Part shown: positions 7,299 through 15,017 of the stretch, piece after piece
Numbering within the stretch: position 1 is the first letter of the stretch
How the letters are laid out: the number at the start of each line of letters is the position of its first letter
From: Alistipes sp.
GTDB taxonomy: Bacteria > Bacteroidota > Bacteroidia > Bacteroidales > Rikenellaceae
Assembly: GCA_017937805.1 (NCBI GenBank)
Contig: JAGBCX010000039.1
Span: 1 to 39,373, forward strand
Length of the DNA stretch: 39,373 nucleotides
Reading direction: 5' to 3'
The notes under the pieces: model-generated
Seen by the model: only the letters and a program-made list of their open reading frames with translations
What the model was told of the DNA's origin: nothing
Database searches by the model: none
Translations under genes and position numbers: made by a program

Positions 7299-8414
7299 AT
7301 GAAGAAGAAAATATTTGCTACACTTTTGGTTGCTATTTTCGTTTCACACTCTGTTTCGGCGCAAAACGAAAAGGCTCAAATCGACTCGCTACAGCAACGC
7401 ATCGCAAAACTCGAAAAACGCGCTATTACTTGGGATAAAGTGAAGCAACATTTCAAGATTTCGGGATATATTCAAGCGGCATATTTCGCCGACTTTGCCG
7501 ATGGCGAGACCGATGCTTCATACTTCCGTATTCGCCGTGCGCGATTATCGCTCGCAGGAAAAATCGTAGATAACGAGAAGGTCGGCATGGCAGACTACCG
7601 CTTGCAGGTGGATTTTGCCGAGAGTCCGAAGATTGTAGATGCATGGGTACGCTACAAACCTTTCAACCAACTCGGATTGCAGGTCGGACAATTCAAGATT
7701 CCGCTTTCGATTGAAAATTCGGAGTATAACCCTCTCAAACTCGAATTTATCGACTACTCGTTGGTCGTTCAGCGTCTGGTGCGTATGAGTAGCCACGATG
7801 TTACGGGCATCTCCTCAACCGGTCGCGATATGGGAGCGCAACTTATCGGTGGTTTCTTCAAAAAGGAGGGTTATAACATTGTAAATTACAACCTCGCTGT
7901 CTTCAATGGTTGCGGTATCAACCAAAAGAAAGATAACAACACAAGCAAAGATTTCGTAGGTCGCGTGATGGTTAATCCTCTGCACGATTTGACTGTTGCC
8001 GGTTACTACCAATATGGCGAGGGCAACTTCAACGGTTTAGACGGAATTGAGAATGGCAAGTTCGTAAAATATCACCGCTACGGAGGTGGTGTGGCGTACA
8101 ACGGCAAGCACGCCTTCGCTCGTTCGGAGTATATTCGTGGCAATACGGGCGCACTCGTTTCGGAGGGAGCCTACGCCTCGGCTGGTTGGAAGTTCCACAC
8201 TACAAAAGCTGGTTATGGTTCGGTGGGCGCACGCTTCGACTACTTCGATAATGATGTATTGACCAAGCAGCGCGAGTTTAACTATACCATAGGTGCAGCC
8301 TATCAGCCTTGGAAGTATATGCGCCTGCAACTTAACTACACAATTAAGCAGTATCAACACTTCGGCAAACCGCTTACACACGGCTTGTCGGTGATGGTGG
8401 TAGGAATCTTTTAG
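7299..8414 (+). CDS. OprO/OprP-family outer-membrane porin, second copy
   Basis: A 371-residue paralogue of the preceding porin: signal peptide ending VSAQNE, a coiled coil (IDSLQQRIAKLEKRAITWDKV), then FKISGYIQAAYFAD and YFRIRRARLSLAGK. It ends in VMVVGIF with the terminal Phe typical of outer-membrane barrels. The DYRLQVDFAESPKIVDAWVRYKP block aligns directly with the first copy. The family is phosphate-selective porin O/P; the actual anion is unknown. It has its own promoter with a palindromic operator candidate. The repeat block 8417-8546 follows at once. Confidence 0.88.
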   Translation: MKKKIFATLLVAIFVSHSVSAQNEKAQIDSLQQRIAKLEKRAITWDKVKQHFKISGYIQAAYFADFADGETDASYFRIRRARLSLAGKIVDNEKVGMADYRLQVDFAESPKIVDAWVRYKPFNQLGLQVGQFKIPLSIENSEYNPLKLEFIDYSLVVQRLVRMSSHDVTGISSTGRDMGAQLIGGFFKKEGYNIVNYNLAVFNGCGINQKKDNNTSKDFVGRVMVNPLHDLTVAGYYQYGEGNFNGLDGIENGKFVKYHRYGGGVAYNGKHAFARSEYIRGNTGALVSEGAYASAGWKFHTTKAGYGSVGARFDYFDNDVLTKQREFNYTIGAAYQPWKYMRLQLNYTIKQYQHFGKPLTHGLSVMVVGIF

Positions 8415-8416
8415 AC

Positions 8417-8546
8417 GAGTTAGGAGTTAGAAGTTAGAAGTTAGAAGTTAGAAGTTAGGAGTTAGAAGTTTAACTTTCAGCGCACCCTATTACCCCTATT
8501 ACCCCTATTACCCCTATTACCCCTATTGCCCCTATAACCCCTATTA
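8417..8546. repeat. Composite repeat: eight heptamers, conserved 14-mer, seven nonamers
   Basis: Eight 7-base units of (A/G)AGTTAG type run from 8417 to 8472. The 14-mer AACTTTCAGCGCAC follows (8472-8485), then about seven 9-base units, mostly CCCCTATTA (8485-8546). The 14-mer is identical to that at 3949-3962. The block starts 3 bases after the porin stop codon and ends near a possible weak -7 element, TATCGTTG (8545-8552), for the next gene. Confidence 0.85.
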
Positions 8547-8604
8547 TCGTTGCGCCGTGATAATGGTAGGAGTTCAAAAAACAGACAAACAAAACACAAA
8601 CAAT

Positions 8605-9909
8605 ATGAAAAACTTTTTTAAACAATTTCTTGTTGAGGATTGGGTGGTGACATTCTTGGCCATTCCTCTCCTTGTAATTGCAGGTTTGGCAGGCGAGTTC
8701 CCTGCTATAAAAAAGGTTATTGCTATACCTTCAACTCTCGCAACCACAGATGCTTGGATTAGTGTGGGCGTTCTCTTTTTGATTGCCCTCGTGGTATTAT
8801 ACATCGGTAACCGCCTACTCTCACGACCTCTCAAAGGGCTCTTCTGGTCGTTCGTGGTGGTATTTGCCGTGTCGCTCCTGGCGCAGTATATCGCAAAGAT
8901 TCCTGCCGTAAAATACTACGGTTTCGAGGCGGTATTCTTCTCGGTTATCTTCGGTTTGATTATCCGCAACTGCTTCCATATTCCCGATTGGCTCAAACCT
9001 GCTATTCAGGGCGAGTTCTTTATCAAAATTGGTGTTGTCTGCCTCGGTGCTACAATCCTTATTCGCGACTTCCTCACCTCAGGTGCTGCAGGTATCGTGC
9101 AGGCGTGTATCGTGGTAACTTGTGTATGGCTGTTCGGCTTTTGGCTCTCTCGCCGATTGAAGGTCGAGGAGCGTGCCGGAATGACTATGGCAAGCGGTGT
9201 AACAATCTGCGGTGTGTCGGCTTGTATCGCAACGGGTGGCGTAACGAAGGTGCAGGAGAAACACCTCTCCTATATTATCTCGGTAGTATTGATTATCGCC
9301 GTGCCGATGATTTACCTGATGCCTTTGTTGGCGAAGTGGATTGTGCCACTTTTGACCGATAATGTGGCGGTGCAGAATGAAATTATGGGTGCTTGGATTG
9401 GCGGAACGGTCGATACAACAAGTGGCGTAGCGGCTGCCAGCGATATGATTAACGATGCAGCGAACAAGACCGCTATGATTGTGAAGGCTACACAGAATGT
9501 GTTGATTGGCGTTGTGGCATTCTGCATCGCAACCTACCTCGCATCGAAGGGTGGCGATGGCAAGTTGCACCGCCCATCTGCAAGCCTTGTGTGGGAGAAG
9601 TTCCCGAAGTTTGTTTTGGGATTTGTACTTGCATCGTTGGTATTCAGCCTGTTGCAAAATCAGCATATCTTCCCCGATTGGGAGGCGAAGAAGTTGGCTG
9701 AGACCTCAATGGCAAAGACCTTCTCGACATTCTTCTTCTCGTTGGCATTTGTCTGTATCGGTATGGATACACGCTTGAAGGATATCGTTTCGAAGGATAA
9801 CCGCAATATCCTCTACGCCTTCCTCGGTGCGCAGTGCTTCAATATCGTTGTCACCTTCCTCGTGGCGTGGTTGATGTTCGGTGTTGTAAAACCTGCACTC
9901 GGCTGGTAA
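8605..9909 (+). CDS. YeiH-family inner-membrane transporter (putative sulfate exporter family)
   Basis: A 434-residue inner-membrane protein with about 10-11 hydrophobic segments. It matches the YeiH/UPF0324 family, named putative sulfate exporters. Characteristic segments are FWLSRRLKVEERAGMTMASG followed by VTICGVSACIATGGV, and GAWIGGTVDTTSGVAAASDM. I chose the ATG at 8605 (MKNFFKQFLVEDW) rather than the in-frame ATG at 8557: the downstream start gives the normal family N-terminus and is preceded by an A-rich stretch typical of Bacteroidetes initiation. The true substrate is uncertain. Neighbouring porins of an anion-selective family fit an anion-handling role, but that is inference. Confidence 0.88.
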   Translation: MKNFFKQFLVEDWVVTFLAIPLLVIAGLAGEFPAIKKVIAIPSTLATTDAWISVGVLFLIALVVLYIGNRLLSRPLKGLFWSFVVVFAVSLLAQYIAKIPAVKYYGFEAVFFSVIFGLIIRNCFHIPDWLKPAIQGEFFIKIGVVCLGATILIRDFLTSGAAGIVQACIVVTCVWLFGFWLSRRLKVEERAGMTMASGVTICGVSACIATGGVTKVQEKHLSYIISVVLIIAVPMIYLMPLLAKWIVPLLTDNVAVQNEIMGAWIGGTVDTTSGVAAASDMINDAANKTAMIVKATQNVLIGVVAFCIATYLASKGGDGKLHRPSASLVWEKFPKFVLGFVLASLVFSLLQNQHIFPDWEAKKLAETSMAKTFSTFFFSLAFVCIGMDTRLKDIVSKDNRNILYAFLGAQCFNIVVTFLVAWLMFGVVKPALGW

Positions 9910-9966
9910 AATTATAGGCTCTTTTGGGCGAAGACGACATTTTATTCGCATTTTATTTGCTCCAAA

Positions 9967-9998
9967 TTTGGAGGATATAAAAAAAAGCATTACTTTTG
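9967..9998 (+). promoter_or_regulatory. Promoter of tRNA-Thr
   Basis: TTTG (9967-9970), a 20-base spacer and TACTTTTG (9991-9998) together match the Bacteroidetes housekeeping promoter. The tRNA begins 22 bases downstream of the -7 element. Confidence 0.85.
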
Positions 9999-10019
9999 CC
10001 CTGCTTTTAGCGGATAATT

Positions 10020-10091
<72 letters not shown>

Positions 10092-10100
10092 CAGAGAAAT

Positions 10101-10236
10101 CAAAACAAACAACGAGAATGCCACCCAATCGGGTGGCATTTGTTATTAGAGGCAGTGGGCAGTGGGCTTGCACATAGGAGCATTGCCTCTAATAACAAAT
10201 AGCGCAATTTGCGATGTATTCTCGTTGTTTGTTTTG
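10101..10236. repeat. Nested inverted repeat downstream of tRNA-Thr
   Basis: The outer arms CAAAACAAACAACGAGAAT (10101-10119) and their perfect complement (10218-10236) enclose two hairpins. One is the terminator stem at 10117-10140. The other is a 17-bp perfect pair, ATTTGTTATTAGAGGCA (10138-10154) with its complement at 10184-10200. The loop of the second has a GGCAGTG, GGCAGTG, GGCTTGC heptamer run. The whole could fold as a multi-branched RNA or extrude as a cruciform. It has no protein-coding look and no recognised family. Confidence 0.75.
10117..10140 (+). terminator. Probable terminator of tRNA-Thr
   Basis: A perfect 10-bp stem, AATGCCACCC / GGGTGGCATT, with loop AATC, followed by TGTTATT. 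It starts 25 bases after the tRNA 3' end. The T-tract is short, so termination may be partial. Confidence 0.6.
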
Positions 10237-10244
10237 TTTCCATA

Positions 10245-10376
10245 GCGCCAAGAGGCAAGGCGAAACGGCACGTAGCATGCGGAGTGGAGTGAGCCAAGTC
10301 TCGTCAACAGGGCGCCAAGAGGCAAGGCGAAACGGCACGTAGCATGCGGAGTAGAGTGAGCCAAGCCTCGTCAACA
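10245..10376. repeat. Two tandem ~67-bp copies containing a tRNA-Thr tail fragment
   Basis: Copy 1 (10245-10310) and copy 2 (10312-10376) start with GCGCCAAGAGGCAAGGCG and differ at only a few bases. Copy 2 ends with CAAGCCTCGTCAACA, identical to tRNA-Thr 10074-10088; copy 1 ends with the same string carrying one change. Apart from the elements listed, nothing else was seen in the 381-base gap 10092-10472. Confidence 0.8.
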
Positions 10377-10411
10377 ACACACCAACCAAAACAAATCCCC
10401 CCAATTACGAA

Positions 10412-10445
10412 ATTAAGCCTGCAAAGTTTATTTTGCAGGCTTAAT
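10412..10445. terminator. Bidirectional terminator after the ten-gene operon
   Basis: A perfect 14-bp stem, ATTAAGCCTGCAAA with TTTGCAGGCTTAAT, and a 6-base loop. It lies 27 bases past the stop codon of the metallophosphatase gene on the minus strand and closes that operon. Confidence 0.85.
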
Positions 10446-10472
10446 CTTCTGTTGCACACTATTCGTTTCTGA

Positions 10473-11618
10473 CTATTTCTGTTGTGCAGGGAATGTGAAT
10501 GTCTTATGCAACGAACCGTCCTTGTTTATAATCTTAATAGTAAGGGCCTCTTTATTTGCCACAGCATCAAGATACTTGTCTGCACCAATAATAAGTGTTG
10601 GGAATGTACGGTGATGTGTGCCCTCTTTGATATATCTATATCTATGGAGGTGACCGGAAACCATTATATTGACACCCTTATCCTCGCAACGATGCGAAAG
10701 GTGTTGCCAAGCGTGACGACCACCGTGCCAAGAGTTCTCGTTAAGCGGAATGTGCGAAACGATGATTCGATAGGTAGCGGTTTTGAACTCCTCGCTCTCC
10801 AATACAGACTCCAACCACTTACCCTGCTCTGAACGATAGAGGTCGAATGCTGCTGTACCGCTGTATTCGATATCGCTATCCGGCTTATCCTCGCCACCAT
10901 CAATTGCAAGGAAGAATACAGGGCCATGACGGAATGCAAAGTATGGCATATTGGTCCAAGTTGGATAGTAGTCCAAGAAGTAACGTGCATGATTTCCACG
11001 TGCATCGTGATTACCGCGAACGAAGTAGAACTGCGTGTTGTTGTGCTCGAAAGTCTCTTGAATTTTGTTGAAGAGCTTGTCGAAGTGGCTCTTCTCGTTC
11101 GAGAATGTAGTTACCATATCGCCATCGAACATCACAAAATCCTTATCCTTGATGCGCTCCAAGGTGTAGAGTTCACTAAAGAGAGTCGGATTATAGTGAG
11201 TATCGGCTGTAATCATAAACGAAATCTCCTCCTTGTTGCGGTCGTTGGTACGGAAAGTAAATTTGTTGCCATATCTATTCTTCTCCAACGAAACCGGCTT
11301 TGTCAACTTGCCACCCTTCTCGTCCTGCTGCATAAAAATCTCGTACTCATACAAAGTACCAGCCTTCAAGCCCTTTACCGGAACGCGGTGAACGCGACGA
11401 TTATACTTCAAACCGAGGTTACTCTCGATGTAAGTTTGAGGCTTCTTCTCGCCCTCAGCCTTTACCTCTACCCAACCATAGGTTGCCTTGTCGGTAACCC
11501 ATACGATATAGGCAGAATCCTCCGTAATTGCCTGAACATACGGTCCATAAAGGAACTCAGCTGCTCGTGTGGTAAATGCCACACAAAGCATCATAAAAAT
11601 AATGGTTAGTTTTTTCAT
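10473..11618 (-). CDS. Secreted purple-acid-phosphatase-like metallophosphoesterase
   Basis: A 381-residue exported protein (signal peptide cut near TTRAAEF). Residues ~22-125 form a fibronectin-III-like domain as in purple acid phosphatases. The catalytic calcineurin-like domain follows with all metal ligands visible: Asp139 and His141 (ADTH), Asp167 (DGD), Asn203-His204 (GNHD), His289 (VSHIP), and His323/His325 (GHLH). It should remove phosphate from a small molecule or polymer in the periplasm or outside; the substrate is unknown. It is the last gene of the ten-gene operon, 37 bases after the small lipoprotein gene, and is followed by a terminator. Confidence 0.85.
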   Translation of the reverse strand: MKKLTIIFMMLCVAFTTRAAEFLYGPYVQAITEDSAYIVWVTDKATYGWVEVKAEGEKKPQTYIESNLGLKYNRRVHRVPVKGLKAGTLYEYEIFMQQDEKGGKLTKPVSLEKNRYGNKFTFRTNDRNKEEISFMITADTHYNPTLFSELYTLERIKDKDFVMFDGDMVTTFSNEKSHFDKLFNKIQETFEHNNTQFYFVRGNHDARGNHARYFLDYYPTWTNMPYFAFRHGPVFFLAIDGGEDKPDSDIEYSGTAAFDLYRSEQGKWLESVLESEEFKTATYRIIVSHIPLNENSWHGGRHAWQHLSHRCEDKGVNIMVSGHLHRYRYIKEGTHHRTFPTLIIGADKYLDAVANKEALTIKIINKDGSLHKTFTFPAQQK

Positions 11619-11655
11619 AATAGTTTTATTTTAGTTGTTAATATATAATCTCGCT

Positions 11656-12111
11656 CTACTCCTCCGTTTGCCACTCCTTAGGCAACTCGGCACGAATGTA
11701 TACTTGTACCACACTCTCGTCGTCTGTGGCAACCCAAACCATGCGATTTGAGGTTAAATCACGCACGTAGTAGTCATGTTCCCAATCGCCTCTGCCATAA
11801 TGGTAGGCTCCACGAATAACGGCCGCTTCATCGGTAACGATATCGTAGCGCCCCGACAACTTACGCATCTCCATACTTTCGAGATTATCGTAACTTGTGA
11901 AAGTTCGCTCCGCACGCTCGAACGCAATATAGAGATAGCTACCCTCCGCCAATGCTACGCCATCGTCATAACTCTCCAAACTCCACACACCAGCAATATT
12001 GTTGGGTGTAACGCTGAGAAAAGGCTGTTTTGGGTAATCGCCTCCCTTCTGACACGAAACAAAGAACATCACCACGAATGCAAAATTAACAAATTTTCTC
12101 ATATATTTCAC
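11656..12111 (-). CDS. Small lipoprotein, possibly lipocalin-like
   Basis: A 151-residue lipoprotein (lipobox VSC in MFFVSCQKGGDYPK). The mature part begins NNIAGVWSLESYDDG and runs through short alternating strands, a pattern seen in Bacteroidetes lipocalin-like lipoproteins. I do not recognise a specific family and assign no function. A start at the second Met (MRKFVNF) is equally possible. It lies 16 bases after the DUF1573 gene and 37 before the metallophosphatase gene. Confidence 0.6.
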   Translation of the reverse strand: MKYMRKFVNFAFVVMFFVSCQKGGDYPKQPFLSVTPNNIAGVWSLESYDDGVALAEGSYLYIAFERAERTFTSYDNLESMEMRKLSGRYDIVTDEAAVIRGAYHYGRGDWEHDYYVRDLTSNRMVWVATDDESVVQVYIRAELPKEWQTEE

Positions 12112-12127
12112 TAATTTATCTCTTTTT

Positions 12128-12904
12128 TTACTCTTTTAGCTTAATATCTATCACACAATAACGTGGTGAGAGATTTAATCCATTGATATAAATCTTCAAT
12201 ATTTCGACCTCTCTCGCTCCCTCCGTAGGCGTATACTCAACTACCATATCGCCCTCCTGCTTAGGTGCCAATTCTGCCGGTTCAAAATGCACTTTCAGCT
12301 CTTTCGAAGTTAAAAATGGATCGGCCATAGGTCGCAACATCACCGAGCCCCCATTCATACAGGCTATCCTTATACGTTGCGATTGGTTCTTCTCTATCTG
12401 CAACTCATCTTGGCGCAGGCGCAAAGCTCCTCGTGCGTAGGGATAATCATCGCTCCTATCTGCCGATGCCGTAACCACCCCTTGCAGAGTGAGTATTGCC
12501 GAAGGACTCTCCTCTGAAACCTTCGTATAGACCAACACTCTCTGTCTTACCCTGCCGGCATGGCCACGAGGATAGTATTTCAAAGTCACCTCGATCTGCG
12601 CCTTCGGAGCAAGCACCCTTCTCTCTGTTTCGACCTGCAAACAGCCACAAGTACTCTTCAATCGCGTGATAACAATGGTATCGTTGCCGTTATTCACCAA
12701 TCTCGTACTACCCTGCCACACGCCCGACATCTCCTCTATCGTGCCAAAATCGACCTTGTTGCTCGTGAATGACAAAGCCGAGTCTGCCACCTTCGGCTCG
12801 ACCACTTCGAGGAGTTTTTCTTGTGGAATAATCTGTATCTGCGCACTCAACAAATGCACAGCACAAAGCATCACAACCGCAAAAATAGATCTCCTCTCAA
12901 ACAT
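12128..12904 (-). CDS. DUF1573 domain protein, exported
   Basis: A 258-residue exported protein. An N-terminal signal peptide (MFERRSIFAVVMLCAVHLLSAQ) is followed by the DUF1573 immunoglobulin-like domain: NKVDFGTIEEMSGVWQGSTR, VNNGNDTIVITRLKSTCGC and APKAQIEVTLKYYPRGHAGR. The STCGC segment is a hallmark of the family. A second, less clear beta domain fills the C-terminal half. I preferred the ATG at 12904 because it gives a clean signal peptide; an in-frame ATG at 12937 would add eleven residues. Function is unknown; these proteins often accompany surface systems in Bacteroidetes. It lies 53 bases after the protease gene. Confidence 0.82.
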   Translation of the reverse strand: MFERRSIFAVVMLCAVHLLSAQIQIIPQEKLLEVVEPKVADSALSFTSNKVDFGTIEEMSGVWQGSTRLVNNGNDTIVITRLKSTCGCLQVETERRVLAPKAQIEVTLKYYPRGHAGRVRQRVLVYTKVSEESPSAILTLQGVVTASADRSDDYPYARGALRLRQDELQIEKNQSQRIRIACMNGGSVMLRPMADPFLTSKELKVHFEPAELAPKQEGDMVVEYTPTEGAREVEILKIYINGLNLSPRYCVIDIKLKE

Positions 12905-12957
12905 CGCTCTGCCTGCTCCACAAATTAGCATAAACAATTAGTCGCTACACGCAAACA

Positions 12958-15003
12958 CTACAACCAACCATCGGATTTAGTGACGGTAATATTGAACTTG
13001 TGTTTTTCGCCGTTGCTTGCAGTAATCAATGCCGTAGTAGCACCACTCTTCAAGCCTTTGAACAACAATCTCTTGCCAACCATCTCGCATGTGACAATCG
13101 AGATATCCCTAATCTCGATTATGTAGGTAAGATTCTCGCCATTTTCAAAGTAGTTTGCAGGCGTAACCGCAACCTCGTCACCAACCTTAATGGTGAGATT
13201 CGGGAAGTGCATCTTCACTCCTGCACTCTCGTCACCGATAGCGGCGAGGAATTTCGCAGCATTAACCTGTCCTGCACCCATTTGGCCCTTGAATGGAGCC
13301 AACGGCAACTGCATAGGTTGCAACGCCCCGATATCGCTCACATAACGATTGTAGTATTTGTAACCCGTCATATATTCGTCAATCGGGGTTACATTCTGCG
13401 CTTCGCACAACATCTTACGAATCTCCTCCGCCTTGAAGTGCTTGCGCAACTTTGTGGCATAAGATAGTCCAAGAGCTACAACACCCGAAACATGAGGGCA
13501 CGCCATCGAAGTTCCCTCAAAATAGCCGTAGCCCGACTCGCTAATATGCGTTGGCAGGGTTGAAAGGATACAACCAATCTCGCCCACCTTACCCGTTTCG
13601 GGGTTGGTGTAGAAGTAGTAGTAATCCTGATCGCCACCCGGTGCCGAGATGGTTGTTCCCGGACCATAGTTCGTATAAGTTGCAGGGGTAAAGTCTGCCG
13701 CTGTAGCCGCCACCGACACGCAATACTCGGCTGCACCTGGATATCCTGCCATAGGAGCGCACTCGTTACCCGCTGCAAAGATAGCGACACCGCCATCTAC
13801 AACTCCATTTGGAGAGCCTGCGTTGTTGATAAAGTAGTCGAGAGCCTCCTTCTCGATTGGAGAGCCGGCAATCCACTCCTCCTCCGAAGCAAAGCCTGCC
13901 TCGCCCCACTCATACTCGTGAACAGCACCCGAAACATAGCCCCAGCTACACTGCAAAACTACGGCTCCATTGTCCGCAGCATACTTCATTGCTCGCACTA
14001 CGTTGATAAGTCCGGTCGAAATATTGCCCGAGAATATTTGGCAAACCATAATCTTCACACCGCTATCCGCAGTACCATCTCCACCGGCAATGGAACTTAC
14101 TCCGATACCATTATTATTCACCGCCGCAATAGTTCCTGCCACATGTGTACCATGCCCCGAATCGGCATAACTATCCCATGTTATTTTGCCCGTATCCTTT
14201 ACGAAGTTGTATCCGTGTTTATCGCCTTTATAGCCATTGTTGTCGTTATCCTCGAACCAACTATTCCCCTCGTCTTCGTTGTTCCATATATTGGCCTTCA
14301 AATCGTCATGCTCGATATCTATACCCTCATCGAGGATTGCAACAACTACCGAACTATCACCGCAACTCTTTGCCCACGCATCAACCACCTGCACATCGGC
14401 ACCTGCCCTCTTGTTTTCGCCAAGTTCGGCCATCGCGCCATCGTTCTCCAAGTTCCACTGCTTGGCGTACAATGCATCGTTAAAACCGCCCTGCAAGGCG
14501 CGAGTAGAATTTGCAACCTGCTCGTAAGCCTTCCTACTCATAGGTATTGCCTGACGACTATTTGCGCGCTTGATGGTGCGATTGATATCGACCTTCTGCA
14601 CCTCGCCAAGTGCCGCAAAACGTTGCGAAACATCATCTACGGTGTAGTCGTTGCTGTAGCGCACGATGTACCAACAATGAAGTCCGTCACGAACGGTGCG
14701 CTCCTCGTGGCGTTTATCGACAGGAAATACACGCGTAATTTCAAAGCCTCCCACCAAGTCAAGCAACTCATCAACACTACCAACACCGCTTCGAGTAACG
14801 TTTGAACGCACGACACCCGACTCTTCAAGCAGTGCTGCGACATCGGGCGAGAATTTCACCAAAATCTCGCCTGACGAGTATGGTCGCTCCTCTGTCGAAG
14901 GGGCCGAAGGTTGCGACTCAATGGCCACCTCACTCTCGCGTACGCACGAGGCAAAGGCAATTATTGCGCATAAAACAAGTAGCAATATATTGTTCTGTTT
15001 CAT
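12958..15003 (-). CDS. S8 family (subtilisin-like) serine protease lipoprotein
   Basis: A 681-residue protease, anchored as a lipoprotein (lipobox FASC, Cys20; acidic residues follow, as in surface-export signals). Residues ~42-145 look like an inhibitor/propeptide domain (GEILVKFSPDVAALLEESG). The S8 domain has its full triad: Asp225 (AILDEGIDI), His284 (GHGTHVAG), Ser499 (GTSMACPH), plus oxyanion Asn413 (AAGNE). The last ~90 residues form an Ig-like beta domain (LTIKVGDEVAVTPANYFENG). It should cut proteins at the cell surface after removal of its propeptide. It is the only degradative enzyme of clear substrate class in this SusC/SusD operon, 14 bases after an LRR lipoprotein gene. Confidence 0.93.
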   Translation of the reverse strand: MKQNNILLLVLCAIIAFASCVRESEVAIESQPSAPSTEERPYSSGEILVKFSPDVAALLEESGVVRSNVTRSGVGSVDELLDLVGGFEITRVFPVDKRHEERTVRDGLHCWYIVRYSNDYTVDDVSQRFAALGEVQKVDINRTIKRANSRQAIPMSRKAYEQVANSTRALQGGFNDALYAKQWNLENDGAMAELGENKRAGADVQVVDAWAKSCGDSSVVVAILDEGIDIEHDDLKANIWNNEDEGNSWFEDNDNNGYKGDKHGYNFVKDTGKITWDSYADSGHGTHVAGTIAAVNNNGIGVSSIAGGDGTADSGVKIMVCQIFSGNISTGLINVVRAMKYAADNGAVVLQCSWGYVSGAVHEYEWGEAGFASEEEWIAGSPIEKEALDYFINNAGSPNGVVDGGVAIFAAGNECAPMAGYPGAAEYCVSVAATAADFTPATYTNYGPGTTISAPGGDQDYYYFYTNPETGKVGEIGCILSTLPTHISESGYGYFEGTSMACPHVSGVVALGLSYATKLRKHFKAEEIRKMLCEAQNVTPIDEYMTGYKYYNRYVSDIGALQPMQLPLAPFKGQMGAGQVNAAKFLAAIGDESAGVKMHFPNLTIKVGDEVAVTPANYFENGENLTYIIEIRDISIVTCEMVGKRLLFKGLKSGATTALITASNGEKHKFNITVTKSDGWL

Positions 15004-15017
15004 ATCCGTTTTTCGCT

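Noticed and set aside
8417..8546. Possible CRISPR array because of many short regular repeats
   Set aside because: Units are 7 and 9 bases and directly adjacent, with no spacers and no cas genes in the window.
10100..10404. Several overlapping short frames on the minus strand with repeated MAHSTPHATCRF-type starts
   Set aside because: They are translations of the 67-bp tandem duplication and the nested palindrome; the repeated peptides simply reflect the DNA repeat.
13918..14805. Long frame of 295 codons on the plus strand
   Set aside because: It lies antisense inside the S8 protease gene, whose complete catalytic triad shows which strand is coding; the antisense product has no recognisable features.
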